Assembly (NCBI RefSeq): GCF_004341245.1
Contig: NZ_SLWY01000007.1
Coordinates: 147,465 to 211,464, forward strand
Reading direction: 5' to 3'
DNA from: Plasticicumulans lactativorans
GTDB taxonomy: Bacteria > Pseudomonadota > Gammaproteobacteria > Competibacterales > Competibacteraceae
Length of the DNA: 64,000 nucleotides
Both the position numbers and the translations under genes were made by a program. Below are positions 55,982 to 64,000 of the stretch, piece by piece. Within the stretch, counting starts at the first letter, position 1. Each line of letters starts with the position of its first letter. The notes under the pieces are model-generated. The model was not told the DNA's origin. It did not search any database and worked only from the letters and a program-made list of their open reading frames with translations.

Positions 55982-56386
55982 ATGCCCGATTCCGACCCCC
56001 TGCCCCACGGCGAACCGGCGATCCGCACCATCGCCATGCCGGCCGACGCCAATCCCGCCGGCGACATCTTCGGCGGCTGGATCATGGCGCAGATGGACCT
56101 CGCCGCCGGCAACGTCGCCGCCCGCCGCGCGCGCGGCCGCTGCGTCACCGTATCGGTCGACCGCATCAACTTCCTGAGCCCGGTGTACGTCGGCGACGAG
56201 GTGACGCTGTACGCCCACGTGATCGAAACCGGCCGCACCTCGATGCGCATCCACGTCGAGGCCTGGCGCCGCTCGCGTGACGGCGAGGACCGCATCAAGG
56301 TCACCCAGGCCACCTTCGCCTTCGTCGCGCTCGACCAGGGCCGGCGGCCGCGCGCGCTGCCGCCGGCCCCGCCGGCGGAAACCTGA
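55982..56386 (+). CDS. Acyl-CoA thioesterase, YciA type
   Basis: 134 residues, hotdog fold. Catalytic-site DANPAGDIFGGWIMAQMDLA and TVSVDRINFLSPVYVGDEVT are diagnostic. It hydrolyses acyl-CoA to free acid and CoA, adjusting acyl-CoA pools. The ATG at 55982 has AGAGG nearby; a GTG further upstream is not needed. Lies 45 bp after the K+ transporter gene and 37 bp before a gene of unknown function, all on the same strand. Confidence 0.93.
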   Translation: MPDSDPLPHGEPAIRTIAMPADANPAGDIFGGWIMAQMDLAAGNVAARRARGRCVTVSVDRINFLSPVYVGDEVTLYAHVIETGRTSMRIHVEAWRRSRDGEDRIKVTQATFAFVALDQGRRPRALPPAPPAET

Positions 56387-56423
56387 ACCGCGGCACCACC
56401 ACACCCGCAGGGGAGACGTCGAC

Positions 56424-56933
56424 ATGGCAAGCGAACAGGAACTCGAGGCCGCCCTCGCGGCGCTCGCCGCGCAGCTCGAACAGGCGAAGCAGGAAACCGA
56501 CCCCGAACGCCGCCAGCGCCTGCTCGACGCGCTGGCGCCGCGCCTGCTGCCGGACCCCATCGGCATGCGCCGCAACGACCTGCTCGGCAAAATCGCCGAG
56601 AAGCTCGACCGCCTGGTGACGCTCGAGATCGCCACCGTCGTCGGCAGGCCCGTGCCCAACGAGCACGGCGACGGCTACCGGCCGCCGATCGAGGCGGACG
56701 CCGACGCGATGCTGACCCGCATCGACCTGGTGCAGGGCGACGTCACCACGGTGATCCCGGCCGAGTTCCTCGCCGACAACCGCAAGGAACTGCGCGACTT
56801 CCACGCCGAGCGCGAGCAGCGCGGCCACGCCATCATCCAGCACAACCTCGACGCGCTGGCGCGCCTGCTCGAGCTCGGCCGCTCCGGCACGCCCGGCAGC
56901 GCCCCGGCGGGCGGCGGCGGCGAGCCGCAGTGA
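56424..56933 (+). CDS. Unknown protein, first of a three-gene cluster
   Basis: 169 residues, helical, very charged; LLGKIAEKLDRLVTLEIATV and EQRGHAIIQHNLDALARLLE suggest coiled or amphipathic helices, ending in a Gly-rich tail. No membrane segment or catalytic motif. The ATG has GGGAGACG upstream. The next gene starts ten bases after the stop and the third overlaps, so the three are probably translated from one mRNA. I do not recognise the family. Confidence 0.7.
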   Translation: MASEQELEAALAALAAQLEQAKQETDPERRQRLLDALAPRLLPDPIGMRRNDLLGKIAEKLDRLVTLEIATVVGRPVPNEHGDGYRPPIEADADAMLTRIDLVQGDVTTVIPAEFLADNRKELRDFHAEREQRGHAIIQHNLDALARLLELGRSGTPGSAPAGGGGEPQ

Positions 56934-56943
56934 GGCGCGGACG

Positions 56944-57690
56944 ATGAGCCGTGCGCACGAGGCGCTGTACGAGATCGCCCGCGACCTGACCACGCTGGAA
57001 ATCAACACCGTGCTCAAGGAGCACATGACGGCGCTGAAGATGCCGCCGGTGCCGACCGCGCTGCGCGACATCATCGACGGCTACGAGCGCGAGCTGCGCA
57101 CGCTGCTGGACGCAGGGGCGGTCGACGAACCGCTCGCCGCGCTCACCTGCAACACCGCGGCACGGCACGGCAACGGCGGGTTCGACTTCGCCAGCGACGG
57201 CGAACTCGACGTCGACGCGCTGATCGGCGACTTCCAGACCCTGCATCAGCTCGCCCGGCGCGCCATCGGCGCCGACGGCACCGCCGCGCGCGAGTGGCTG
57301 CGGCGCGACCGCCCGGTCGAGCCGCTGGAGGCCGCGCGCCGGCTGCGCCGCGTGCACCGCAGCTGCACCCAGGTCCTCGACATCCTCGGCCACGCCGGCG
57401 CCGCCACCGGCAAGGCCGCCGCGCTCGACCTCGGCTACCGCGAGATGATCGAGCTGCGCAAGATCTGGGACCTCGGCACCGAGGAGGTCGTCGCGCAGAC
57501 GGTGATCCAGCTCGACGGCGACGTGCTCACGCGCATCAGCAAGGCGCACGCCAGCGACACCTTCCTGCTGCAGGTGCACGAGGACTCCACCAAGACCGCG
57601 ATCCGCATGTGGACCGGCCTGATCGACACCGTGGTGAGCTTCTTCGGCGCCCTCGCCGGGCGGGTGGAGACCAGGGCCCGCCAGCCGTGA
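56944..57690 (+). CDS. Unknown protein, second of the cluster
   Basis: 248 residues. No signal peptide. Two notable patterns: MSRAHEALYEIARDLTTLEI at the N-terminus, and a C-terminal AIRMWTGLIDTVVSFFGALA that may be amphipathic or membrane-touching. Two Cys lie in the middle third (SCTQVLD and TCNTAA). No known motif. It shares the TLEI segment with the first protein (LVTLEIATVVG), hinting at common structure. Possibly acts as a complex with its neighbours. Confidence 0.7.
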   Translation: MSRAHEALYEIARDLTTLEINTVLKEHMTALKMPPVPTALRDIIDGYERELRTLLDAGAVDEPLAALTCNTAARHGNGGFDFASDGELDVDALIGDFQTLHQLARRAIGADGTAAREWLRRDRPVEPLEAARRLRRVHRSCTQVLDILGHAGAATGKAAALDLGYREMIELRKIWDLGTEEVVAQTVIQLDGDVLTRISKAHASDTFLLQVHEDSTKTAIRMWTGLIDTVVSFFGALAGRVETRARQP

Positions 57691-58265
57691 GCGCAGCGCG
57701 GGAGCGGGCGCCGCTGCGCTGGCGGGTCCGCGACTGGCTCGGCTTCTACCGCCACGGCGGCCACGCCCTCGTCACCTTCGCGCTGTGCGAGCGCGACGGC
57801 GCCAGCCGGCGCCACCTCGTCGTCGACGCCCCGCCCGCCGGCCACCCGTGCCTGTGCGTGCACACCCTGGTGCAGCCCGACGGCGACGTCATCACCAGCG
57901 TCGGCCGCTACACCGACCCCGCCGCCGCACCCGGCCCGCACACCCCGCGGCAACCGGTGCGGCTCGACGCCGACGAGCGCGACACCCTCGCCGCCGCCTG
58001 GGCCGCCCACCGCGACAAGCTCGCCGACTGGGTGGACAGCCTGCGCGTGCTGCGCGAACGGCTGCTGTACAACGCGCGCGCCGCGAGCCTCGCCGCCGGC
58101 TACGTCGGCAACGCCTGGGCCTGGCGCGACGGCGCGCGCAGCCCCTGGGCGCTCGAGCTCGCCGTCGGCTGGGCGCTGGCGACGGCGCTGCCGTGGCTCG
58201 CGCTGTGGGCCGCCGGCGCCTACCTGCGCCACCGCCTGCGCCGCGCCGTGCGCAGCGTGGCCTGA
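57687..58265 (+). CDS. Unknown protein with C-terminal membrane helix, third of the cluster
   Basis: 192 residues, starting at GTG that overlaps the preceding stop by four bases (GTGA). Basic N-terminus (RAPLRWRVRDWLGFYRHGGH), a soluble middle containing HPCLCVHTLVQPDGDVIT, and one or two hydrophobic stretches near the end (ELAVGWALATALPWLALWAA). The topology suggests a membrane anchor for the cluster. Stops 15 bp before the convergent Wzz-like gene. No family recognised. Confidence 0.65.
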   Translation: MSAARERAPLRWRVRDWLGFYRHGGHALVTFALCERDGASRRHLVVDAPPAGHPCLCVHTLVQPDGDVITSVGRYTDPAAAPGPHTPRQPVRLDADERDTLAAAWAAHRDKLADWVDSLRVLRERLLYNARAASLAAGYVGNAWAWRDGARSPWALELAVGWALATALPWLALWAAGAYLRHRLRRAVRSVA

Positions 58266-58280
58266 AGCCGCCGCCGCCCT

Positions 58281-60266
58281 TCACGCCGCCGGCAGCGCCG
58301 GCGGGCGCAGTGCCGGGTAGGTGGTGTCGATCTGCTCCAGCGCGAGCCCCGGCATCGGCGGCGACAGCACGCCGTAGCCGGCGAGGCGGGCGCTCGAGGT
58401 CGCCCCGACCAGCCTGCGCAGCTCCGACAGCCGCAGCCCCTGGCGCACCAGGAAGGCGAGGTAGCTGTGGTGCAGCGCGTCGAGGCCGATCTCCGCCGGG
58501 CGCGACAGCCCGGCGTCGCACACCGCGCAGGCGAGCATCGCCTCCAGCTCGGCGGCGTCGAGCGGCTGGCCGTCGGCGTCGGCCCACAGCGGTGCCGCGG
58601 CGGGCCCGGCGGCGGCGCGCAACGCCGTGGCGAGCAGCGCCGGCAGCGCCAGCACGCGTTCGCCGCGCCCCGGTACGCGCACGCGGCCGGCGTCGAGGTC
58701 GAGGTGCTGCCAGCTCAGCGACGCCACCTCGTCGCGGCTCAGCCCGCAGAACGGCAGCATGACCAGCCAGCGCGTCGGCTCGTCGGCGGCATCGAGCAGC
58801 GCACGGACTTCGAGCAGCGTCAGCTCGCGCGGCAGCGCCTGGCCGAGGCGCGGGAGGTCGGGGGCTGCCGGCAGCGCGGCGGCGGCGGTCGCGCCGGGGA
58901 GCGGCAGCATGCCTGCACCCGGCGCGGCGACGGCGATGAGCTGGGTCAGCGTCGTCGGCGCCGGCGCCGGGGGGGCGACGAACAGCCTGCGCAGTGCCAC
59001 CGCGAGCAGCCCGAGCAGCGCGGCGGCGACGACGCTGAGCACCGCGTCGCGGCCGTAGTGCGGGTAGAACGGCGCATCCGGCACGAACGCGCGGCTGACG
59101 ATGCCGACGCGGGCGAAGCGCCCGTCGCGGTCGACCTGCGCCTGCGCCAGCCGGGTGCGCGTGTCGCGCAGCAGCGTCTCCAGCTGCTCCAGCTCCTTCT
59201 GCAGCGCCTCGTGCTCGGCGAAGCGCGCCGAGAAGCGCGCGACGGTCGTCTTCTGCGCGCCGATCTGCGCCTGCAGGTCGGCCTCGGCGGCGCGGGCGGC
59301 GGCCAGGTTCTGCTCGGCCTCGATCAGTTGCGCCTGCGCGCTGCTCTGGGTGAGGCGGCGGATCTCTTTCTCGACCTCGTCGAGGTCGCGCACCGCGTGC
59401 GCCATCTCCGGATTGATCGCGATGTACTGCGGCGTGTACTTGTTGCGGTAGGTCTCGACCTGCGCGCGCAGCGTGCCCGCCTGCCGCTGCAGCGTCGCCA
59501 GCGTGGCGCGGTCCTGCTCGCGCACCAGCGGCTGGCCGCGCGCCTCGGCGTCGCGGACCGCGCCGAGCCTGGCGCGGGCGTCGACGCTCGTCTGGGTGGC
59601 CTTGGCGAGGGCCTCGTTGAGGCCCTTGAGCCGCGCCAGCACCTGGTTCTCGTCGCGCTGCAGCGAGCTGATGTCGTTGGCCTCGCGGAAGCGTTCGAGC
59701 GCCGCACGCCGCTCGGTGACCTGCTGCTCCAGCGCCGCGAGCTGGCGCTGCAGCTCGCCGTCGGCGGCGGCGGCCTCGGCGTCGCGGCTGGCGACCTGGC
59801 GCTCGCGGTAGACGTCGAGCCAGGTGTTGACCAGCCGCGCCAGCCGCCGCGGATCGTCGCCGACCGCGGCGAGGCGCAGCAGCCCGGTGTCCTCGACGCG
59901 CTGCACGCTCAGCGCCTCGCCGAGCGCGACCACCGAGGCGGGCACGCCGGGGCCGCTGCCGACGCGCTCGAGCACCGTCTTCAGCAACTCGTGGTCGCTC
60001 AGCAGTTCGCGCTCGACCGCCGCCGCGCGCTCCGCGCCGTCGGCGCCGGCCGGGGCCGTGGTGCTGGCGTCGACGCGCAGCGTGGCCTCGCTGCGGTACT
60101 GCGCCGGGCGCGCGAAGGTGTAGGCGAGGCCGACGACGCTGCCGACGACGAACACCGCGGCGAACAGCAGGCGCCTGCGGCGGCGCTCCGCCGCCGCCTC
60201 GGCTTCGGCGGCGGGGTCGTGGGCGAGGCGCTCCGGCACGGGAATGGAAGCGAAGACCCTGGACAT
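58281..60266 (-). CDS. Wzz/GumC-like polysaccharide chain-length protein fused to a degenerate tyrosine-recombinase domain
   Basis: 661 residues. First part is a polysaccharide co-polymerase: basic N-terminus, helix RRLLFAAVFVVGSVVGLAYT (about 34-54), long periplasmic coiled coil (about 130-400), second helix near 420-445. Then from about residue 482 to the end there is a phage-integrase-like catalytic domain: LTLLEVRALLDAADEPTRWL, FCGLSRDEVASLSWQHLDLD, LDALHHSYLAFLVRQGLRLS, ELRRLVG..., with Tyr 631. The catalytic Arg positions are replaced (S510 in GLSRDEV; His in the HxLRH region), so it is probably not an active recombinase. No polysaccharide genes are beside it. ATG at 60266 with GGAGG 11 bases upstream; 60305 is an alternative. 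Confidence 0.82.
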   Translation of the reverse strand: MSRVFASIPVPERLAHDPAAEAEAAAERRRRRLLFAAVFVVGSVVGLAYTFARPAQYRSEATLRVDASTTAPAGADGAERAAAVERELLSDHELLKTVLERVGSGPGVPASVVALGEALSVQRVEDTGLLRLAAVGDDPRRLARLVNTWLDVYRERQVASRDAEAAAADGELQRQLAALEQQVTERRAALERFREANDISSLQRDENQVLARLKGLNEALAKATQTSVDARARLGAVRDAEARGQPLVREQDRATLATLQRQAGTLRAQVETYRNKYTPQYIAINPEMAHAVRDLDEVEKEIRRLTQSSAQAQLIEAEQNLAAARAAEADLQAQIGAQKTTVARFSARFAEHEALQKELEQLETLLRDTRTRLAQAQVDRDGRFARVGIVSRAFVPDAPFYPHYGRDAVLSVVAAALLGLLAVALRRLFVAPPAPAPTTLTQLIAVAAPGAGMLPLPGATAAAALPAAPDLPRLGQALPRELTLLEVRALLDAADEPTRWLVMLPFCGLSRDEVASLSWQHLDLDAGRVRVPGRGERVLALPALLATALRAAAGPAAAPLWADADGQPLDAAELEAMLACAVCDAGLSRPAEIGLDALHHSYLAFLVRQGLRLSELRRLVGATSSARLAGYGVLSPPMPGLALEQIDTTYPALRPPALPAA

Positions 60267-60340
60267 CGGTGGGCGGTCCTCCAGGCGGACGGCGGGAGCG
60301 GCCATGGTAGCCCCCCGCGGCGGACGCGACGACCGCGTGC

Positions 60341-61504
60341 TCAGGCGCGCGACAACGGCCGTTCGGCGCCCGGCCCGCGCACCCAGCGCTGCGCCGCCAC
60401 CCAGGCGAGCGCGGTCACCGCGCTCGCCAGCACGAAGGTGCTCGCACCGCCGAAGCGCGGCCACAGCAGGCCGGCGAGCCCGGCGCCGAGCGCGGTGCCG
60501 AGGCCGCCGCCGGCGCTGGCGTAGAGCGCCTGCCCCTGCCCGGCGTGGCGCGGCCCGAACCAGCGCAGCACCAGCTGGATCGCCACCGTGTGGCAGACGC
60601 CGAAGCTCGCCGCGTGCAGCGTCTGCGCCGCCATCAGCACCAGCGGGTGCTCCGCGGCGCCGGCGATCAGCAGCCAGCGCAGCACCGACAGCGCGATCGC
60701 GCCGAGCAGCAGTTCGCGCGCGGTGTAGCGCCGCCACAGCGTCGGCACCAGCAGGAAGGCGCAGATCTCGGCGACCACGGCGAGCCCCCACAGCGCGCCG
60801 ATCGCCGTCGCGCCGTAGCCGTGCTCGCGCAGGTAGATGGTGTAGAAGGTCGAGTACGGCCCGTGCGCCAGCTGCATCGCGCAGGTCACGCCGAGGATCG
60901 CGAGCACCTCGGGCCGGCGCAGCACCTCGCCGAGCCCCCCGCCCGGCGCGGCGGCAGCGGCGGCGGCGTGCGGCGCCTCGGCGATGCCCAGGCTCGTCAG
61001 CCACACGCACAGCAGCAGCGCGGCGAGCAGTGCCGGCACGATCTGCACGCCGAAGTGCTCGACCAGCGGCGCGAGCCCGCTGACCGCGGCGATGAAGCCG
61101 AGCGAGCCCCACAGGCGCACGCGCCCGTAGCCGCCGGTGTCGGCGCCCATGTGGCCGAGCGTGGTCACCTCGACCTGCGACAGCGTCCCCGGCGAGCAGA
61201 CCATGAACAGGAAGCTCGCGAGCGTCAGCCCGCCGGGGCCGGCGGCGCTCAGCATCACCGCCGGGAAGATCAGCACGGCGATCGCCCCGGCCACCCGCAC
61301 CACGCCCATGTGGCGGCCGCTGCGGTCCGCCACCCAGCCCCACAGGCTCGGCACCACCACGCGCGTGCCGGTGGCCAGGCCGACCAGCAGGCCGATGCCG
61401 CCGACGCCGAAGCCGCGCGACTGCAGGTACAGCGGCCAGAACGCGGTGAAGATCCCCGAGGCGGCCAGCGCCAGGAAGTAGTACGCGGACAAACGCAATC
61501 GCAT
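60341..61504 (-). CDS. MFS transporter, HcaT-like
   Basis: 387 residues, about twelve helices. MFS A-loop motif WGWVADRSGRHMG between helices 2 and 3. Pattern matches the MFS_1-like/3-phenylpropionate permease (HcaT) family: LSAYYFLALAASGIFTAFWP and RVRLWGSLGFIAAVSGLAPL. Substrate unknown. ATG at 61504 has GGAG seven bases upstream. Lies between the Atm1-type exporter and the Wzz-like gene on one strand, gaps of 70-75 bp. Confidence 0.9.
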   Translation of the reverse strand: MRLRLSAYYFLALAASGIFTAFWPLYLQSRGFGVGGIGLLVGLATGTRVVVPSLWGWVADRSGRHMGVVRVAGAIAVLIFPAVMLSAAGPGGLTLASFLFMVCSPGTLSQVEVTTLGHMGADTGGYGRVRLWGSLGFIAAVSGLAPLVEHFGVQIVPALLAALLLCVWLTSLGIAEAPHAAAAAAAPGGGLGEVLRRPEVLAILGVTCAMQLAHGPYSTFYTIYLREHGYGATAIGALWGLAVVAEICAFLLVPTLWRRYTARELLLGAIALSVLRWLLIAGAAEHPLVLMAAQTLHAASFGVCHTVAIQLVLRWFGPRHAGQGQALYASAGGGLGTALGAGLAGLLWPRFGGASTFVLASAVTALAWVAAQRWVRGPGAERPLSRA

Positions 61505-61574
61505 GGAAGACTCCGCGGCGCCCGGCCGCACCGCCGGCAGCGCCGCTAGGGGTGGAAATGCCCGGCAGGGGGCT

Positions 61575-63377
61575 TCAGGCGGCCGCGCCGGTGCGCCGCT
61601 CGCGCTGCTGCAGCGCCCACAGCTCGGCGTACTGCCCGCCCAGCGCGAGCAGCGCGGCGTGGGTGCCGCGCTCGACGATGCGCCCCTGCGCCATCACCAG
61701 GATCTCGTCGGCGTCGACCACGGTCGACAGCCGGTGCGCGATCACCAGCGCGGTGTGGCCGCGCGCGACGTCCTTCAGCGCGGCGAGGATGGCCTGCTCG
61801 GAGCGCGAGTCGAGGCTCGAGGTGGCCTCGTCGAACACCAGGATGCGCGGGCGCTTGAGGATCGCGCGGGCGATCGCCACGCGCTGCTTCTCGCCGCCGG
61901 AGAGCTTGAGGCCGCGCTCACCGACCACGGTGTCGTAGCCCTGCGGCAGGCTGGCGATGAAGCCGTCGAGCTGCGCCGCGCGCGCCGCGGCCTCGATCTC
62001 GGCGCGGCTCGCCTCGGGGCGGGCGTAGCGCAGGTTGTACTCCAGCGTCTCGTTGAACAGCACCGTGTCCTGCGGAACGATGCCGATCGCCGCGCGCAGG
62101 CTGGCCTGGGTGACGTGGCGGACGTCCTGGCCGTCGATCAGGATGCGCCCGCGCTGCACGTCGTAGAAGCGGAACAGCAGTCGCGCCAGCGTGCTCTTGC
62201 CCGCCCCGCTCGCCCCCACCACGGCGAGCTTGCGCCCCGGCGGGATCACGAAGTCGACGCCGTGCAGGATCGGCCGGTCGGCGGTGTAGGCGAAGTCCAC
62301 CGCCTCGAAGCGCACCTCGCCGGCGCGCACCGCCAGCGCGCGCGCATCGGCGGCGTCGGTGATCTCGGCGCGCTCGCCGAGCAGGCGCACCAGCTGGTCC
62401 ATGTCGGCCAGCGCGTAGCGGATCATCCGGTAGACCACGCCGAGGAAGTTCAGCGGGATGAACAACTGCAGCAGGAAGGCGTTGACCAGCACCAGGTCGC
62501 CGAGGCTCAGCCGCCCGTCCACCACCTGCCCGGCGGCGACGAACATGATCAGCGTCACCGCCAGCGCGATGATCGCACCCTGGCCGAAGTTGAGCAGCGC
62601 GAGCGAGCCCTGCGAGTCGACCGAGGCGCGCTCCCAGCCGGCCAGCGTGGTGTCGCAGCGTTCGAGCTCCAGGCGCTCGTTGCCGAAGTACTTCACCGTC
62701 TCGTAGTTGATCAGGCCGTCGACCGCCTCGTTCTGCGCCTGCGACTCCAGCCGGTTCATGTCGTGGCGGTAGTCGATGCGCCAGTTGGTCACCGCCAGCG
62801 TGAACGCCACGTAGGCGACGATGCTGCCGAGGATCACGCCGACGAACACCGGGTCGTAGGCGCCGAGCAGCACCCCGCACACCAGCGCCAGCTCCACCAG
62901 CGCCGGCAGGATCGAGAACACCAGGTAGTTCAGCAGCGTCGACAGCGACTGCGAGCCGCGCTGCAGGTCGCGCGCGATCGCGCCGGTCTTGCGTTCGAGG
63001 TGGAAGCGCAGGCTCAGCCGGTGCAGGTGTTCGAGCGTCAGCAGCGTGATGCGGCGGATCGCCCGGTAGCGCACGCGCGCGAACAGCGCGTCGCGCAACT
63101 CGTTGAACAGCGTCGCCGCGAGCTTCAGCGCGCCGTAGCCGGCGAGCAGCGCCACCGGCAGCAGCGCCTGCCCGCCCGGGCGCGCGGCGAGCGCATCGAC
63201 GATCGCCTTCAGCAGCAGCGGCACGCCCACGGTGGCGAACTTGGCCGCGAGCAGGCAGCCGAGCGCGAGCGCCACCTGCCCGCGGAAGGCCCACAGGTAG
63301 GGCAGCAGCGCGCGCACGTTCTGCAGGTGCGAACGGTGGGTGGCAGGCAGTTCGGTGTAGCGGGCACCCGGTGACAT
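61575..63377 (-). CDS. ABC exporter of the Atm1/HMT type
   Basis: 600 residues, fused TMD-NBD. Six membrane helices (about residues 35-330). NBD has Walker A GASGAGKST, IVPQDTVLFNETLEYNLRYA, signature LSGGEKQRVAIARAILKRPR and Walker B ILVFDEATSSLD. The PQDTVLFN and TLEYNLRYARP sequence and the N-terminal ~20 residues fit Atm1/HMT1-type exporters, which move glutathione-linked compounds or metals. It may connect to glutathione metabolism (gshA is about 10 kb away; weak inference). Confidence 0.9.
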   Translation of the reverse strand: MSPGARYTELPATHRSHLQNVRALLPYLWAFRGQVALALGCLLAAKFATVGVPLLLKAIVDALAARPGGQALLPVALLAGYGALKLAATLFNELRDALFARVRYRAIRRITLLTLEHLHRLSLRFHLERKTGAIARDLQRGSQSLSTLLNYLVFSILPALVELALVCGVLLGAYDPVFVGVILGSIVAYVAFTLAVTNWRIDYRHDMNRLESQAQNEAVDGLINYETVKYFGNERLELERCDTTLAGWERASVDSQGSLALLNFGQGAIIALAVTLIMFVAAGQVVDGRLSLGDLVLVNAFLLQLFIPLNFLGVVYRMIRYALADMDQLVRLLGERAEITDAADARALAVRAGEVRFEAVDFAYTADRPILHGVDFVIPPGRKLAVVGASGAGKSTLARLLFRFYDVQRGRILIDGQDVRHVTQASLRAAIGIVPQDTVLFNETLEYNLRYARPEASRAEIEAAARAAQLDGFIASLPQGYDTVVGERGLKLSGGEKQRVAIARAILKRPRILVFDEATSSLDSRSEQAILAALKDVARGHTALVIAHRLSTVVDADEILVMAQGRIVERGTHAALLALGGQYAELWALQQRERRTGAAA

Positions 63378-63542
63378 GGGCTTTCTCGGTGGCGGCGACG
63401 CGTGCGGCCGGCGGCACGCCACGGCGCACCCCGACCACCGACACGATATAGGAGCGCCCCCACCGCGCGCACCGGCGAACTGTGTCCGGTGACTGGCGCG
63501 GCCGACCACCGTCCCACGACCGCCCCGCCGGTCACCTTCAAC

Positions 63543-63561
63543 CCCTCTCCCTCAGGGAGAG
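63543..63561. repeat. CCTCTCCC palindrome
   Basis: CCCTCTCCC-TCA-GGGAGAG is a half-conserved copy of the palindromes at 33685-33894. It lies beside the end of the IS110-family gene; the IS may have inserted at or near a REP-like sequence, a known tendency of IS110/IS1111 elements. Confidence 0.5.
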
Positions 63562-63576
63562 CAACTGTCTTCGAAG

Positions 63577-64000
<424 letters not shown>

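Noticed and set aside
57785..58762. A 325-codon plus-strand frame spanning the end of the three-gene cluster
   Set aside because: Arg/Pro low-complexity shadow that overlaps two better supported genes.

Overview
The window is very GC-rich chromosomal DNA (roughly 70% or more by eye), densely packed with genes on both strands. It carries an E. coli/Pseudomonas-type glutamate-cysteine ligase, a dadA-ridA-alanine racemase cluster of the Pseudomonas kind, a PEP-CTERM protein, a ~480-residue GAPDH and a YciA-type thioesterase. Together these point to a high-GC gammaproteobacterium with an environmental lifestyle (Chromatiales/Competibacteraceae-like is a guess; a betaproteobacterium is not excluded). 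No rRNA, tRNA or CRISPR array was recognised.

Layout. 1-1605: end of D-amino acid dehydrogenase, a RidA protein and alanine racemase. 1627-5255 (minus): MoxR ATPase, DUF58 protein, membrane protein and a DUF4129 protein. 5288-6265 (minus): fluoride exporter CrcB and DUF190 behind a clear fluoride riboswitch. 6431-9193: PEP-CTERM protein and RhlE-type RNA helicase. 9207-13613 (minus): a 1468-residue membrane KAP NTPase carrying 13 Ycf48/BNR-like repeats. 13695-15277: aldo/keto reductase and a secreted protein. 15329-18476: a four-gene, overlapping chromate-resistance operon (chrB, chrA, rhodanese, lone ChrB C-terminal domain) preceded by two 29-bp direct repeats. 18492-20256: a lower-GC gene with a LOTUS-like end and a VapBC module. 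21112-26895: a double-length UvrA. 26980-33642: LTA-synthase-like sulfatase, SpeE-like methyltransferase, transglutaminase-like protein, DUF4239 protein and ferritin-VIT protein. 33908-36711: LysR regulator divergent from doxX-pirin-ohr. 36726-37532: a putative lone deaminase-fold protein. 37739-41903: pyruvate carboxylase and a gamma carbonic anhydrase. 42064-44557: Gly-rich secreted protein, ECF sigma/anti-sigma pair and secreted EF-hand protein. 44601-55936: housekeeping genes (aroE, tcdA, dacB, GAPDH, gshA, DNA glycosylase, hydroxyacid dehydrogenase, PLP enzyme, K+ transporter). 55982-58265: thioesterase and three linked unknown genes. 58281-63377 (minus): a Wzz/GumC-like protein fused to a degenerate tyrosine-recombinase domain, an MFS transporter and an Atm1-type ABC exporter. 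63577-64000: the end of an IS110-family transposase.

Themes. Several modules deal with toxic ions or oxidants: fluoride (riboswitch-CrcB), chromate (chr operon), peroxides (Ohr/pirin/DoxX), glutathione (GshA) and iron/manganese (ferritin-VIT). The most unusual items are two domain fusions (repeat propeller-KAP NTPase; Wzz-recombinase), the putative lone deaminase-fold protein, the tandem UvrA and the three-gene unknown cluster. Starts were moved inward from the longest open frame where a ribosome binding site, signal peptide or family alignment supported it. Long antisense frames were treated as GC-driven shadows.
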